Assembly: GCA_017305715.1 (NCBI GenBank)
Contig: JAFKKG010000008.1
Location: 434,001 to 498,000, forward strand
Source: Hyphomicrobiales bacterium
GTDB taxonomy: Bacteria > Pseudomonadota > Alphaproteobacteria > Rhizobiales > Xanthobacteraceae
Direction: 5' to 3'
DNA length: 64,000 nucleotides
Part shown: piece by piece, positions 24,828-34,848 of the stretch
Layout of the letters: each line of letters starts with the position of its first letter
Numbering within the stretch: position 1 is the first letter of the stretch
Program-made: the position numbers and the translations under genes
The notes under the pieces: generated by a model
What the model was told of the DNA's origin: nothing
The model's database searches: none
What the model saw: the letters and a program-made list of their open reading frames with translations, nothing else

Positions 24828-25649
24828 ATGCTTGACGTTCCCACCAACACCGAAAAATCCCATGCGGATGGCAAGATCCTCCAACGCGTAACCGACGGCG
24901 TCGGAGTCATCACTTTCAATAATCCGACCAAGCGCAACGCGATGTCGCTGGATATGTGGGAGGGGCTGGGCAGCGCCCTGGTCGAATTGCGCGACAACCC
25001 CGATGTGCGCGTGGTCATCCTGACCGGTGCCGGCGACAAGGCCTTCGTCTCGGGCGCCGACATCAGCCAGTTCGAGAAGGTCCGCCACAATGCGGCGGCG
25101 TCGGAAGAATATTCCAAAAAAAGCGAAGCGCAGCGCGCGCTGCTGGCGAACTATCCGAAACCTATCATTGCGTGCATCAGGGGCTTTTGCCTCGGCGGCG
25201 GCATGCAGGTCGCGATGGCGGCTGATATCCGCATCGCCAGCGACAACAGCCAGTTCGGTATTCCCGCCGCCAAGCTTGGCATTGCCTATGGCTATGACGG
25301 CTTGCGCCACCTGGTCTCGCTCGTCGGCCCGTCCTGGGCGCGGCTGATCATGTATACGGGCATGAAGATCGATGCTGCGGAGGCGGTCCGGATCGGGCTG
25401 GTCGACCGCGTGCTGCCGGATGCCGGATTATGGGAGGCGACCATGGAGATCGCGCGCACCATCTCCGGCAATGCACCGCTTGCGATCAAGGCCGCCAAGA
25501 TCACGATCGCCGAAGTTCTGAAGGACGAAAGCAAGCGCGACATGGCCGCGATCAAGGCTGTTGGCACCGCCTGCATGGACAGTGAGGATTTTCGCGAAGG
25601 CCGCACCGCATTCATGGAAAAGCGCAAGCCGCAATTCAAAGGCAAATAG
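24828..25649 (+). CDS. Enoyl-CoA hydratase/isomerase family protein
   Basis: 273-residue crotonase-fold protein. The oxyanion-hole segments are DKAFVSGADISQF and CIRGFCLGGGMQVAMAADIRIAS. At the two positions that are usually Glu in true hydratases, the sequence offers only Gly/Tyr-type residues (GIPAAKLGIAYGYDGLRHL), so a plain hydratase reaction is uncertain; it may be an isomerase, hydrolase or decarboxylase of the superfamily. It is followed 15 bp later by a class III CoA-transferase, a common partnering in carboxylic-acid degradation. Confidence 0.87.
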   Translation: MLDVPTNTEKSHADGKILQRVTDGVGVITFNNPTKRNAMSLDMWEGLGSALVELRDNPDVRVVILTGAGDKAFVSGADISQFEKVRHNAAASEEYSKKSEAQRALLANYPKPIIACIRGFCLGGGMQVAMAADIRIASDNSQFGIPAAKLGIAYGYDGLRHLVSLVGPSWARLIMYTGMKIDAAEAVRIGLVDRVLPDAGLWEATMEIARTISGNAPLAIKAAKITIAEVLKDESKRDMAAIKAVGTACMDSEDFREGRTAFMEKRKPQFKGK

Positions 25650-25664
25650 ACCGGGGCAATCAGC

Positions 25665-26894
25665 ATGCACAAGCCCGTCGAAACCTCGCACGCTGCCGGC
25701 GCCCCCACCGAAACACCGCGGCTGCCATTGTCGCGGTTCAAGGTGATCGACCTGACGCTGGCGCGCGCCGGTCCGTCCTGCGTCCGCACGCTGGCGGACT
25801 GGGGTGCGGATGTGATCCGGGTCGAGCCACCGCCTGATGATGCCGAGGCGAGTGAACTGGTCGGACGACGCGACGGCTCGGACTTCCAGAACCTGCACCG
25901 CAACAAGCGGGCGATCACGCTGAACCTGAAGTCCGATGAAGGCCGCGAGATCCTGATGCGGCTGGCCGAGCAGGCCGACGTCATCGTCGAGAACATGCGG
26001 CCCGGCGTCACCCGGCGCCTCGGCGTCGATTTCGAAGCCGTGAAGAAGCGCAATCCGCGCATCGTCTATGGCAGCATTTCCGGCTTCGGCCAGTACGGCC
26101 CCTATCACGCGCGGCCCTCGATCGACCAGATCGCGCAGGGCATGAGCGGTATCATGTCGGTGACCGGCATGCCCGGCCAGGGTCCGGTCCGCGTCGGTGT
26201 TGCCGTCACCGACATCATGGCCGGCGCATTCCTCGCGCAGGGCATCCTGATCGCGCTGCTCGACCGCGAGGTTTCCGGCGAAGGCCGCTGGGTGCAGACC
26301 TCGCTGATCGAGGCCGGCATCAATCTGCTCGATTTCCAGGCGACGCGCTGGACCATGGACAAGAAGGTGCCGCCACAGGAAGGCAATTACCATCCGACCA
26401 ACGTGCCGATGGGGCTCTACCCGACGGCCGACGGCTTTCTCAATCTTTCCGCCACCGGCAACAAGAATTTCCAGACCTTCTGCAACCTGATAGGCCGCGC
26501 GAAGATGGCGACCGACCCGCGCTTCGCCTCGACCGTCTTGCGCCGGCGCAACAAGGAAGCGCTGAACGAACTGATCGCCACCGCATTGCGCACCAAAACC
26601 AGCCGCGAATGGTTTGAAATGATGGTGGAGGCCGGCCTGCCCTGCGGTCCCGTCTACAACATCAAGGATGTGTTCGCCGACCCGCAGGTCGAGGCGCTGC
26701 GGATCACCCGGCCCGTCACGCATCCCCGGCTCGGTGAGATCGACCTGATCGCGCAGGCTTGCGAGATCACCGGGTTTGATCGCGCGATACGATCGGCGAC
26801 GCCCGATCTCGGCGAACACAATGACGAGATTTTGCAATCGCTGGGTTATGATGCCGAGGCGATCGCAGGAATGAAGGCGAAGCGGGTGATTTGA
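25665..26894 (+). CDS. Class III CoA-transferase (CaiB/BaiF family)
   Basis: 409 residues. The family opening LSRFKVIDLTLARAGPSCVRTLADWGADVIRVEPP is preceded by a short polar tail. The active-site Asp is in VAVTDIMAG; GEGRWVQTSLIEAGINLLDFQA and GNYHPTNVPMGLYPTADGF are also typical. It transfers CoA between carboxylic acids without free energy cost. The first acyl acceptor is unknown. It is the last gene of the GST/enoyl-CoA hydratase/CoA-transferase operon and is followed by a hairpin repeat. Confidence 0.9.
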   Translation: MHKPVETSHAAGAPTETPRLPLSRFKVIDLTLARAGPSCVRTLADWGADVIRVEPPPDDAEASELVGRRDGSDFQNLHRNKRAITLNLKSDEGREILMRLAEQADVIVENMRPGVTRRLGVDFEAVKKRNPRIVYGSISGFGQYGPYHARPSIDQIAQGMSGIMSVTGMPGQGPVRVGVAVTDIMAGAFLAQGILIALLDREVSGEGRWVQTSLIEAGINLLDFQATRWTMDKKVPPQEGNYHPTNVPMGLYPTADGFLNLSATGNKNFQTFCNLIGRAKMATDPRFASTVLRRRNKEALNELIATALRTKTSREWFEMMVEAGLPCGPVYNIKDVFADPQVEALRITRPVTHPRLGEIDLIAQACEITGFDRAIRSATPDLGEHNDEILQSLGYDAEAIAGMKAKRVI

Positions 26895-26969
26895 CTCGGG
26901 ACCCATACGCCGCGGCCTCTCGGTTAAAGGCTGCTGCGAGATACCTTCTGCAACAATCGGCGACCGGGA

Positions 26970-26998
26970 TTATGGGTCCCGGCCTTCGCCGGGACGAC
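26970..26998. repeat. Small palindromic repeat at convergent gene ends
   Basis: GTCCCGGC-cttc-GCCGGGAC (26976-26995), preceded by ATGG, is the short 'gggtcccggccttcgccgggacgac' element widespread in Bradyrhizobium. It sits between the convergent CoA-transferase and the tartrate-dehydrogenase-type gene and could end both transcripts. Confidence 0.75.
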
Positions 26999-27024
26999 AG
27001 CTTGGGTTGTCGCTCTCGCCTTCC

Positions 27025-28107
27025 CTAAAGCGCCGCCAGCACCGCCTTGGTAATATCCGCCGTGCCGTTGCGGCCGCCGAATTCCATCGGCTTGATGCCA
27101 TCCGCATAGGCCTTGTCGACCGCGCGTTCGACGCGCTCGCCGGCTTCGGCGGCGCTCTCCAGCCCGTGCTTGTCGGCGAGCCAGTCCAGCATCATCGCCG
27201 CCGACAGGATCATCGCGGTTGGATTGGCCTTGCCCTGCCCGGTGATATCGGGCGCGGTGCCGTGGCAGGGCTGGAAGATTGCGTGGCGGTCGCCGATATC
27301 GGCGGATGGCGCCATGCCGAGGCCCCCGATCAGGCCGGCGGCGAGGTCGGAGAGGATATCGCCGAACATGTTCTCGGTCACCATGACGTCGAAATCCCAG
27401 GGCCGCTTCACCATCATCAGCGAGCAGGCATCGACATAGACCCGTTCGGTCCTGACATCGGGATGGCGTTGGGCGGCCTCATCGAATAGCCCGCGAAAGA
27501 ACGCGAACGCCCGGAACACGTTGGCCTTGTCGACACAGGTCAAGCCGCCATTCGCCCGTCCGCGCGCCTTGCGGCGCTCGGCGAGGCGGAACGAAAACTC
27601 GAACAGCCGCTCCGAGGTCTTGCGCGTGACGACCAGCGTCTCGCGCGCCTCGGTCTCCGTCACGACGCCCTTGCCCATCGACGCGAACAGCCCTTCGGTG
27701 GATTCCCGGATCAGGACGAGGTCGATGCCCTTCTGGTCAGCGCCGACGATCGGGCTTGGCACGCCCGGGATCAGACGGGCCGGCCGCACGCCGGCATAGA
27801 GATCGAAATGCATGCGCAGTTCGATTTGCGGCGCGATCTCGGTGTTGTCGGGGTAGCGCACGCTCGGCAGGCCGCAGGCGCCGAGCAGGATGGCGTCCGC
27901 CTCCTCGCACAGCCGCACAGTGCTCTCCGGCATCGATTTTCCGGTGGCGAGATAATTGTTGGCCCCGGCCGGCGCGTCGGTGAAGCGGAATTTCAGATCC
28001 GTCGTCGCTTCGATCCTGCGCAAGACTTCGAGCGCTGGCGCCATCACCTCCGGGCCGATGCCGTCGCCGCCGAGTACGGCGATATGGAGCGCGTTGTTGG
28101 CGGACAT
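27025..28107 (-). CDS. Isocitrate/isopropylmalate dehydrogenase family protein (tartrate dehydrogenase-like)
   Basis: 360 residues with the decarboxylating beta-hydroxyacid dehydrogenase fold: [18 protein letters not shown] at the start, then [19 protein letters not shown]-type segment reads [11 protein letters not shown], and the metal-binding Asp pair and the NAD-binding motif are in [27 protein letters not shown] and [19 protein letters not shown]. The RESTEGLF loop and catabolic setting favour a tartrate/malate-type enzyme over leucine biosynthetic LeuB. It is downstream of an alcohol dehydrogenase on the same strand, separated by a large palindromic repeat. GAGG lies 8 nt before ATG 28107. 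Confidence 0.88.
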   Translation of the reverse strand: MSANNALHIAVLGGDGIGPEVMAPALEVLRRIEATTDLKFRFTDAPAGANNYLATGKSMPESTVRLCEEADAILLGACGLPSVRYPDNTEIAPQIELRMHFDLYAGVRPARLIPGVPSPIVGADQKGIDLVLIRESTEGLFASMGKGVVTETEARETLVVTRKTSERLFEFSFRLAERRKARGRANGGLTCVDKANVFRAFAFFRGLFDEAAQRHPDVRTERVYVDACSLMMVKRPWDFDVMVTENMFGDILSDLAAGLIGGLGMAPSADIGDRHAIFQPCHGTAPDITGQGKANPTAMILSAAMMLDWLADKHGLESAAEAGERVERAVDKAYADGIKPMEFGGRNGTADITKAVLAAL

Positions 28108-28132
28108 CGGGTTTCCCTCAAATTAGGGCCGT

Positions 28133-28205
28133 CATTCCGGGGCGCGAAGCGAACCCGGAATCTCGAGATTCCGGGTTCGATGCTTCGCATCGCCCCGGAA
28201 TGACA
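28133..28205. repeat. Large nested palindromic repeat
   Basis: The core (28151-28178) is a perfect 28-nt palindrome with half-site GAACCCGGAATCTC. Outer arms GCGAAGC/GCTTCGC and CATTCCGGGGCG/CGCCCCGGAATG extend it to 73 bp. A partial copy of the same core is at 44852-44900. It fills the gap between the alcohol dehydrogenase and the tartrate-dehydrogenase-type gene. Confidence 0.88.
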
Positions 28206-28208
28206 GGG

Positions 28209-29276
28209 CTACGGCGTCAGCACCGCGCGGCCGACCAGTTTGCCCTTGTGCAAATCGCTGAGCGCCTCGTTGGCTTTCGCCAGCGGCATCGTCGTCACCG
28301 GGATCGGCGCGATCTTCTTGGTGCGGACCAGGTCGAGCAGTTCCTGGGTCTCCCGCAGATTGCCGACATAGCTGCCCTGGATCGTCACCGCCTTGATCGG
28401 AATCAGCGGCAGCGCGAAGGTCGCGCCACCACCGAACAGGCCGACGATCACGAGCTTGCCGCCTTTGGTGAGGCAATCGAACCCGAGCTGCGTGGTCTGG
28501 GCGTTGCCGACCAGATCGATCACCGCGCGGATCGGTCCGCCAGCCTTTTTCTGCAATTGCTCAAGCGCATCCGGCGCCTTGCCGTCGACGCTTGCGAGCG
28601 CACCGGCCGCCTCCGCCGCCTCGCGCTTGCGTGCGTCGATGTCGACCATGATCGCGCCCTTGCCGCCCATCGCCTTCAGCAATGACAGCGCCATCAGGCC
28701 AAGGCCGCCGGCGCCGAAGATCACGATCGGGGTGTGCAGGACGTTCTCGACCTTCTTCAGCGCGCTGTAGGTGGTGACACCGGAGCACGCATAGGGCGCT
28801 GCCGTGACGGGATCGAGGCCGTTGAGGTTGAGCAAATATTTCGGGTGCGGCACGGTCACGTGATCGGCATAGCCGCCGTCGCAATAGACTCCGATCGAGT
28901 TCGGCTTGACCACGCACATGTTCTCGTCGCCTCCGACGCAGATCTCGCATTTGCCGCAGCCGAGCCAGGGATAGACCAGCGTGACGTCGCCGACCTTGAG
29001 GCCGCCGGTCGCGGCCTTGGCGTCCGGCCCGAAAGCGACGATTTCGCCGACGGTCTCATGGCCCATCGTGCGCGGCAGCGAGACGCCGCGGTCCTTCAAT
29101 GACAGCGGCTTGCGGCCATGGCCGAGATCATAGCCGCCTTCCCAGATGTGCAGATCGCTGTGGCAAACGCCGGCCGCCTTCACCTTGAGCAGCACCTGCG
29201 ACCCCGTGGGCTCCGGCGTCGGATGATCGACTTCCTTCAAGGGGGCGTTGAACTCGGCGACCTGAAAACTCTTCAT
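28209..29276 (-). CDS. Zinc-dependent NAD(P) alcohol dehydrogenase
   Basis: 355-residue medium-chain dehydrogenase. Catalytic zinc ligands: Cys in GVCHSDLH and the His-Glu pair in GHETVGEI. The structural zinc site is [15 protein letters not shown]. The Rossmann motif is [10 protein letters not shown], followed by DIDARK, whose Asp favours NAD. It oxidises alcohols to aldehydes or ketones; the [14 protein letters not shown] insert between the zinc ligands suggests the broad-range quaternary alcohol dehydrogenases of rhizobia. GGGAGAG lies upstream of ATG 29276. The substrate is unknown. Confidence 0.9.
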   Translation of the reverse strand: MKSFQVAEFNAPLKEVDHPTPEPTGSQVLLKVKAAGVCHSDLHIWEGGYDLGHGRKPLSLKDRGVSLPRTMGHETVGEIVAFGPDAKAATGGLKVGDVTLVYPWLGCGKCEICVGGDENMCVVKPNSIGVYCDGGYADHVTVPHPKYLLNLNGLDPVTAAPYACSGVTTYSALKKVENVLHTPIVIFGAGGLGLMALSLLKAMGGKGAIMVDIDARKREAAEAAGALASVDGKAPDALEQLQKKAGGPIRAVIDLVGNAQTTQLGFDCLTKGGKLVIVGLFGGGATFALPLIPIKAVTIQGSYVGNLRETQELLDLVRTKKIAPIPVTTMPLAKANEALSDLHKGKLVGRAVLTP

Positions 29277-29370
29277 CGCTTCTCTCCCGTCATTCTTGTT
29301 CTTGAGCAGGCATTTTTCGAGCCGACATTGCCACGTTCACCCGGTCGAGACAAACGCGCCTTCTCGATAT

Positions 29371-30345
29371 TCAGATCAGCGGATGATGGCAAGCCACGAA
29401 CTGGCCCGGCGCCACGGTACGAAGTTCCGGCACCTCATCGCTGCATTGCTGATCTGCCCGGGGACAGCGGGTGCGAAAACGGCAACCGGAAGGCGGCGAG
29501 ATGGGCGACGGCGGCTCGCCGACCGGCACGGTTTCGGCCGGACGCACGTCCGGATCGGGCATCGGAATCGCCTGGATCAGGAGCGCGGTATAGGGATGCG
29601 CCGGCCTGGCGAACAATTGCTCGGAAGGACCGACCTCGCACAGCCGCCCGAGATACATCACCGCGACGCGGTCGCTCACCGACTTCACGACGGCAAGATC
29701 ATGCGCGATGAACAGCAGCGTCAAACCGTAGCGCGCCTTCATCTCTTCCAGCAGATTGAGGATCTGGGCGCGAATCGACACGTCCAGCGCGGAGACCGGC
29801 TCGTCGCAGACGATGAATTCCGGATTGAGCACCAGCGCGCGTGCAATGCAGATGCGCTGGCATTGCCCGCCGGAGAATTCATGCGGTAGCCGTCCGACCA
29901 CCAGCGCGGGGTCGAGTCCGACGGCGCTGAGCACATCGTCGACGAGTTGCTTGCGTTTGGCCGGGTCCTTGACGCCGGCAATGATCAGCGGTTCGGCGAC
30001 GATGTCGCCGATCCGCCGCCGCGGATTCAGCGACGCAATCGGGTCCTGGAAGATCAACTGCACGCGCTGGCGCATCCGGCGCAGCGCATCGCCCTGCATC
30101 GCCGTGAGATCCTGGCCGTCGAACAACACCCGGCCCGACACCGGCCGGCGCAATTGCAGCACCGCGCGGCCGAGCGTCGACTTGCCGCAACCGGATTCAC
30201 CGACCAGCCCGAGCGTTTCGCCGCGGGCGATCTGCAAGGACACGCTGGACACCGCGTGCACGATCTTGTTGCCGACGGGATATTCCACGACGAGGTCGTT
30301 GACGTCGAGCAGCGGACCGTTTGCGGGCGAGGGTTGCTGCATCAT
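29371..30345 (-). CDS. Dipeptide/oligopeptide-type ABC transporter, ATP-binding protein (OppF/DppF)
   Basis: 324 residues from ATG 30345, which overlaps the upstream ATPase stop (ATGA). Walker A is GESGCGKST, the signature is FSGGQCQR, Walker B is [12 protein letters not shown], and the H-loop is in FIAHDLAVV. The C-terminal oligopeptide-transporter Cys domain is present ([15 protein letters not shown]). It energises import together with the DppD-type ATPase. Note that SGGQCQR replaces the more common SGGQRQR. It is the last gene of the five-gene transporter operon. Confidence 0.9.
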   Translation of the reverse strand: MMQQPSPANGPLLDVNDLVVEYPVGNKIVHAVSSVSLQIARGETLGLVGESGCGKSTLGRAVLQLRRPVSGRVLFDGQDLTAMQGDALRRMRQRVQLIFQDPIASLNPRRRIGDIVAEPLIIAGVKDPAKRKQLVDDVLSAVGLDPALVVGRLPHEFSGGQCQRICIARALVLNPEFIVCDEPVSALDVSIRAQILNLLEEMKARYGLTLLFIAHDLAVVKSVSDRVAVMYLGRLCEVGPSEQLFARPAHPYTALLIQAIPMPDPDVRPAETVPVGEPPSPISPPSGCRFRTRCPRADQQCSDEVPELRTVAPGQFVACHHPLI

Positions 30346-31337
30346 GCGCTGATACCCGCACCGGCTTCGATCGGGTGGAAGCAGGCGTAGAGATGCGCCG
30401 GGGATTCGGCTTCCGCCAGGCCGGGCTTTTCGGTGTGGCATTGCCCGGCGGCATAGCGGCAGCGCGGCGAGAACGAGCAGCCTTTCAGGGGCCGGGTCGG
30501 ATCGGGCGGCCGCCCCGAAATCGCCGGCAGCGGCGTATGCGGCGCGGCATCGATCTTGGGGAGCGCGGCGAGCAACGCCTCGGTATACGGCATCCGCATT
30601 TTCTTGAACAAAGCCGGCGTCGGCGCGCGCTCCACCACGCGGCCGGCATACATGACGGCCACTTCGTCGGTGCGGCCGGCGACGACGCCGAGATCATGGG
30701 TGATCAGCACCATCGCCATGTGGCGGCGGCGCTGCTCGCGCGCCAGCAAATCCAGGATCTGCGCCTGGATGGTCACATCGAGCGCGGTGGTCGGCTCATC
30801 GGCGATCAGCAATTTCGGCTCGCACGACAGCGCGATCGCGATCGCCACCCGCTGCCGCATGCCGCCGGACAATTGATGCGGGTATTGCATCAGCCGCTGC
30901 TCCGGCGCGGGAATGCCGACGGCGGCGAGCAGCTCGACGCTGCGCCTGGTCGCCGCCGCCATATCGAGTTCGAGATGCTCCTGCAGCGTCTCGATCAACT
31001 GGGTGCCGATAGTCAGCACCGGATTGAGCGAGGTCATCGGGTCCTGGAACACCACCGCCAGCGACCGGCCGCGCAGCTTGCGCAGCTTTTCCGGCGACAA
31101 TTGCAGCAGATCCTGCCCGTCGAACATCACGCGGCCGGAGAGTTTTGCCTTCTTGGGCAGCAATTGCAGGATCGCCCGCGACAGCATGGTCTTGCCGCAA
31201 CCGGACTCGCCGACGACGCCGAGCGTCCGCCCGGCGCCGACGGTGAGGTCGACATGGTCGACCGCGCGCAGATTGCCGCGCGGCGTCGGCAGATTGACGG
31301 TGACGTCCTCGACGGAAAGCAGCGGGGCCTCTGTCAC
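30342..31337 (-). CDS. Dipeptide/oligopeptide-type ABC transporter, ATP-binding protein (OppD/DppD)
   Basis: 331 residues. It starts at GTG 31337, which overlaps the permease stop as GTGA. Walker A is GESGCGKTM (the last Thr/Ser position is Met after Thr), the signature is LSGGMRQRV, and Walker B is [12 protein letters not shown]. The C-terminal Cys domain [16 protein letters not shown] is typical of OppD. It overlaps both neighbours by 4 bp, so translation of the set is tightly coupled. Confidence 0.9.
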   Translation of the reverse strand: MTEAPLLSVEDVTVNLPTPRGNLRAVDHVDLTVGAGRTLGVVGESGCGKTMLSRAILQLLPKKAKLSGRVMFDGQDLLQLSPEKLRKLRGRSLAVVFQDPMTSLNPVLTIGTQLIETLQEHLELDMAAATRRSVELLAAVGIPAPEQRLMQYPHQLSGGMRQRVAIAIALSCEPKLLIADEPTTALDVTIQAQILDLLAREQRRRHMAMVLITHDLGVVAGRTDEVAVMYAGRVVERAPTPALFKKMRMPYTEALLAALPKIDAAPHTPLPAISGRPPDPTRPLKGCSFSPRCRYAAGQCHTEKPGLAEAESPAHLYACFHPIEAGAGISA

Positions 31338-32206
31338 AGCGCGCCCTGACGGGGATCGGTGAGCGCCCTCAGCGTGTCGCCGACCAGGTTAAAGGACAAC
31401 ACAGTCAGGAACATCGCGATCGCGGGAATGAAAGCCAGCCTCGGCGCCATTTCGAGGCTTTCGCGCCCCTCCCCGATCATGCTGCCCCAGCTCGAGATCG
31501 GCGGCGGCACGCCGAGGCCGAGGAACGACAGCGAACCTTCGGCCACGATGGTGACGGCGACGCCGAGCAGGAAGAAGGCGAACAACGGCAGCATGACATT
31601 GGGCAGCAATTCGCGCAGCAGGATGCGCGCATGCGTCGCCCCGAGCGCCTGCGCCGCGATGACGAATTCGCGGCGCGCCAGGGTCAGCGTCGCCGCCCGC
31701 GCCACCCGCATGAAGGCGGGAACGCCGAGCAGGCCGAGAATGAAGGTCAGATGCAGGATCGACTGGCCGAGATAGGCGGTCACGGCAAGCGCCAGGATCA
31801 GCGGCGGAAACGCCAGCAGCACGTCCATGCTGCCGACCACTACCGATTCGAAGCGGCCGCGGAAATAGCCCGCCAGCAGGCCGAGCGCACCGCCGAAGGT
31901 AAGCCCGATGATCGGCGCGCACAGGCCGACGGTCAGCGATATCCGCGCGCCGTAGATCACGCGGGCGAGCTCGTCGCGGCCGAGGCCGTCGGTGCCGAGC
32001 CAATGCTGCGCCGAAAACGGCGCGCGCTTCTCCAGCATGTCCATGTCGGTCGGGCTCGGTAGCGGCAGCACGTCGGCGAAGATCGCCACCGCAAACACGA
32101 AAATCATCCAGATGATCGCCATCCAGAACAGCGGTCCGGCCCGGCGGCCTCGCCGTGCCGGAGCTTCCGCGACTGACGCGTCGATCCCGAGGTCAAGCGT
32201 GGCCAT
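31334..32206 (-). CDS. Dipeptide-type ABC transporter permease (DppC family)
   Basis: 290 residues. An N-terminal cytoplasmic tail rich in Arg precedes the first membrane helix (LFWMAIIWMIFVFAVAIFA). The periplasmic loop has HWLGTDGLGRDELARVIYGARISL, the hallmark of DppC/OppC permeases, and the EAA loop is FVIAAQALGATHARILLRELLPNVM. It forms the channel with the DppB-type permease, which it overlaps by 14 bp. Confidence 0.92.
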   Translation of the reverse strand: MATLDLGIDASVAEAPARRGRRAGPLFWMAIIWMIFVFAVAIFADVLPLPSPTDMDMLEKRAPFSAQHWLGTDGLGRDELARVIYGARISLTVGLCAPIIGLTFGGALGLLAGYFRGRFESVVVGSMDVLLAFPPLILALAVTAYLGQSILHLTFILGLLGVPAFMRVARAATLTLARREFVIAAQALGATHARILLRELLPNVMLPLFAFFLLGVAVTIVAEGSLSFLGLGVPPPISSWGSMIGEGRESLEMAPRLAFIPAIAMFLTVLSFNLVGDTLRALTDPRQGAL

Positions 32207-33143
32207 GGCGGATCCTTGGATCGAGCATGGCGTAGAGCATGTCGACGATGAAGTTCAGCAAGACGAAGCCGGCACCGACCAGCAACACCACGCCCTGCAG
32301 GATGATGAGGTCGCGCGTGGTGATCGCGCCGACCAGGAGCCGGCCGATCCCCGGCAGCGCGAAGACCGTCTCGACGATGACGGCGCCGCCGATCAATCGC
32401 CCGATATTGATTCCGGTGATGGTGACGAGCGTCAGCGATGACGGCTTCAGCGCATGCACGAACAGGATGCGCGATGCCTTCAGGCCCTTGGCCTTGGCCA
32501 GCGCGATATAGTCCTCCTGCAGGGTTGCGATCATGTCGGAACGCAGCACGCGCATGATCCCGGGCCATTCCGCCAGCGCCAGCGTCAGCGCCGGGAGCAC
32601 CATGAACCGCAAATTCCTGGCGGGGTCCTCGCTGAACGGCACGTAGCCGGTCGCCGGCAGCCAGCGCAGCTCCACCGCGAACAGATAGATCAGCAGGATC
32701 GCCGAAAGGAAAGTCGGCACCGACAGCATGCCGAAGGCGGTGCCGGTCATGAAGCGGTCGAACGGCCCGCCGCTGCGCGCCGCACAGATGATCGCCAGCG
32801 GAACGCCGATCGCCAGCGCCGCGATTTGCGCCAGGAACATCAGTTCCAGCGAAATCGGAAGGCGCTCGGTGACTGCCTGCAACACGGTTTGCCCGGTGCG
32901 GAACGAGCGCCCGAAGTCGCCCTGCATGATATTGCCGAGCCAGCCGAAGTAACGAACCCAGATCGGCTGGTCCAGCCCCATGTCGGCGCGCAAAGCCGCG
33001 ACCTTCTCCGGCGTCGCCTGATCGCCGAGGATCGTGTAGGCGAGATCGCCCGGCAGCAGCGACGCGATCAGAAAGGTCAGCAGCGAGACCGCGATCAGCA
33101 CCGGCACGAGATACAGGAGCCTTCGCGCGACAAAGGTCAGCAT
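32193..33143 (-). CDS. Dipeptide-type ABC transporter permease (DppB family)
   Basis: 316 residues with about six membrane helices. N-terminus MLTFVARRLLYLVPVLIAVSLLTF; the LGLDQPIWVRYFGWLGNIMQGDFGRSFRTGQTV loop and the EAA region YIALAKAKGLKASRILFVHALKPSSL are classical DppB features. It begins 7 bp after the binding-protein gene. Confidence 0.92.
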   Translation of the reverse strand: MLTFVARRLLYLVPVLIAVSLLTFLIASLLPGDLAYTILGDQATPEKVAALRADMGLDQPIWVRYFGWLGNIMQGDFGRSFRTGQTVLQAVTERLPISLELMFLAQIAALAIGVPLAIICAARSGGPFDRFMTGTAFGMLSVPTFLSAILLIYLFAVELRWLPATGYVPFSEDPARNLRFMVLPALTLALAEWPGIMRVLRSDMIATLQEDYIALAKAKGLKASRILFVHALKPSSLTLVTITGINIGRLIGGAVIVETVFALPGIGRLLVGAITTRDLIILQGVVLLVGAGFVLLNFIVDMLYAMLDPRIRHGHA

Positions 33144-33150
33144 GAAAGGA

Positions 33151-34695
33151 CTATTCCAGCCAGACGCGGGACAGGTCGATCACGCCGCTATACATCTTCG
33201 GCAAACCCTTCACCTTGGCGCTCGACATCGCGTAATAGGTGTTCTGGAAGGTCCAGAACCAGATCGCTTCCTTGTTGATCAGCCGGCTGATGGCGCAGTA
33301 GTCCTCGTTGCGCTTGTCCTGGTCGGCGGTGACCCGTGCACGCTCCAGCAATTGATCGAGTTCAGGGTTCGAATAATTGGCCAGTGCGACCGGGCTGCCG
33401 GACCGGAAATTGGAGTACATCTGGATGTCGGGATCGGCGAGATCGACGATCCGCCATGGCGTCAGCTGGAACTGGCGCATGAAGGCACGTGGCGGAATCG
33501 TGGCCTGATCGACCTGCTCGATTTCCATGTTGGCGCCGACCCGCTTCCAGAACTGTTGCAGCACCTGACCGACGGCGCGCCCGCGCGGCGTCGCCGTGAC
33601 GAGCATCTTGAACTCGACCGGCTTGCCGTATTCCTTGATCAGCGCCTTGGCCTTCTCGGCGTCTTCGGGCAACGCGCCGTCGTCCTTGCATTTGACCCAG
33701 GAGCCATCACCATAGGGATTGCTTGCCGGGCGGGAGAGACCGTTGCTGAGCGCCTGCGACATCTTCTTGCGGTCGAGCGCCATCACCAATGCCTGGCGCA
33801 CCCGCACGTCGTCGAAGGGGGCTACCTTGGTGTTGAATGCGTAGACCGCGGCACCGGACCCGGCATAGGTATGTACCGTGAGCTTGGGATCCTTCTGGGC
33901 TTTCTGAATATTGTCCGCGTCGGCCTCGTCGTCCCAGATGACGTCGGCCTCGCCCGACTGCAGGCTGGCAAAGCGCGACTGCGCATCCGGCAACGGCTTC
34001 AGGACAATGCGATCGAGGTAGATGCGGTCCTTGTCCCAGTAATCCGGATTCCGTTCCAGGACCATGCGGTCGCCCGCCGTCCATGATTTCAGGACAAAAG
34101 GTCCGGTGCCGACGGGATTGCGGTTGTAGTCATCGCCCTTGGCCTTCCACGCCGTCGGAGAGTGAACCGCGGCGTTCTGGTTCGCATAAGAAGAGACAAG
34201 TGCAGGGAAGTTCACCGAAGGGTCGTTGAGATGATAGACCAACGTCAGTTCATCGGGTGCCTGGACGTTGTTGATGTTGGAGATATAGAAGGCGCAACGG
34301 CACTTGTTCGCAGGATCCTTCTGACGGTCGAAGTTCGCCTTGGCGGCTTCTGCGTTGAAAGGCGTGCCGTCATGAAACTTGACTCCGGGTCGCAGCTTGA
34401 AGGTCCAGGTCTTGAAATCCTCCGAAGCTGACCATGACAGTGCGAGCTTGGGCTGCGGCTTGCCGCCGGCGTCGAGATAGGTGAGCGTGTCGAAGAGGGC
34501 GGATGACGCAGACAATGCTGCTGTGTCGTAAACGCCGACCTGCAGCGGATCGAAACCGGGAATGTCGAGCTCGAGCCCCATCGTGACACTGCCGCCCTTC
34601 TTCTGGGCGCTGGCGGGGATCGCGGAGAGCGAGATCGCAAATCCCGCCACAAGAAATATCCGCGCAACCGCGCTCGAACGAACCGCCGCTATCAT
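33151..34695 (-). CDS. ABC transporter substrate-binding protein, family 5 (peptide/nickel/opine type)
   Basis: 514 residues with a Sec signal peptide (to about AQKKG near residue 30). The family 5 signature region is FKLRPGVKFHDGTPFNAEAAKANFDRQKDP. A conserved Cys pair (NKCRCAF) is unusual. First gene of the leftward importer operon (binding protein, two permeases, two ATPases); GGGAG lies 7 nt before ATG 34695. Family 5 receptors bind di/oligopeptides, but also opines, nickel, glutathione or sugars, so the ligand is open. A CoA-transferase gene ends 153 bp upstream. Confidence 0.9.
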   Translation of the reverse strand: MIAAVRSSAVARIFLVAGFAISLSAIPASAQKKGGSVTMGLELDIPGFDPLQVGVYDTAALSASSALFDTLTYLDAGGKPQPKLALSWSASEDFKTWTFKLRPGVKFHDGTPFNAEAAKANFDRQKDPANKCRCAFYISNINNVQAPDELTLVYHLNDPSVNFPALVSSYANQNAAVHSPTAWKAKGDDYNRNPVGTGPFVLKSWTAGDRMVLERNPDYWDKDRIYLDRIVLKPLPDAQSRFASLQSGEADVIWDDEADADNIQKAQKDPKLTVHTYAGSGAAVYAFNTKVAPFDDVRVRQALVMALDRKKMSQALSNGLSRPASNPYGDGSWVKCKDDGALPEDAEKAKALIKEYGKPVEFKMLVTATPRGRAVGQVLQQFWKRVGANMEIEQVDQATIPPRAFMRQFQLTPWRIVDLADPDIQMYSNFRSGSPVALANYSNPELDQLLERARVTADQDKRNEDYCAISRLINKEAIWFWTFQNTYYAMSSAKVKGLPKMYSGVIDLSRVWLE

Positions 34696-34848
34696 GGATG
34701 CTCCCTCTCAAAGTGTCGTTCGTCCGGTATTCCGGATCGCTTGATGGCCGACGGTAAGATTGTCTGGAATTTTCGTCGCGGGCAAGGCCGTTCGCGCGCC
34801 GCGGATGAAAAGCCGCAGGACTAACGCCTTGCACCGCAACGCGATTGC

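Noticed and set aside
25428-26906. 492-codon open frame on the - strand opposite the enoyl-CoA hydratase and CoA-transferase genes
   Set aside because: Composition typical of antisense shadow; the sense genes are complete family members with good spacing.
27025-28107. leuB (3-isopropylmalate dehydrogenase)
   Set aside because: The RESTEGLF loop and the catabolic neighbourhood, with no leuCD genes beside it, point to the tartrate/malate-type branch of the family.
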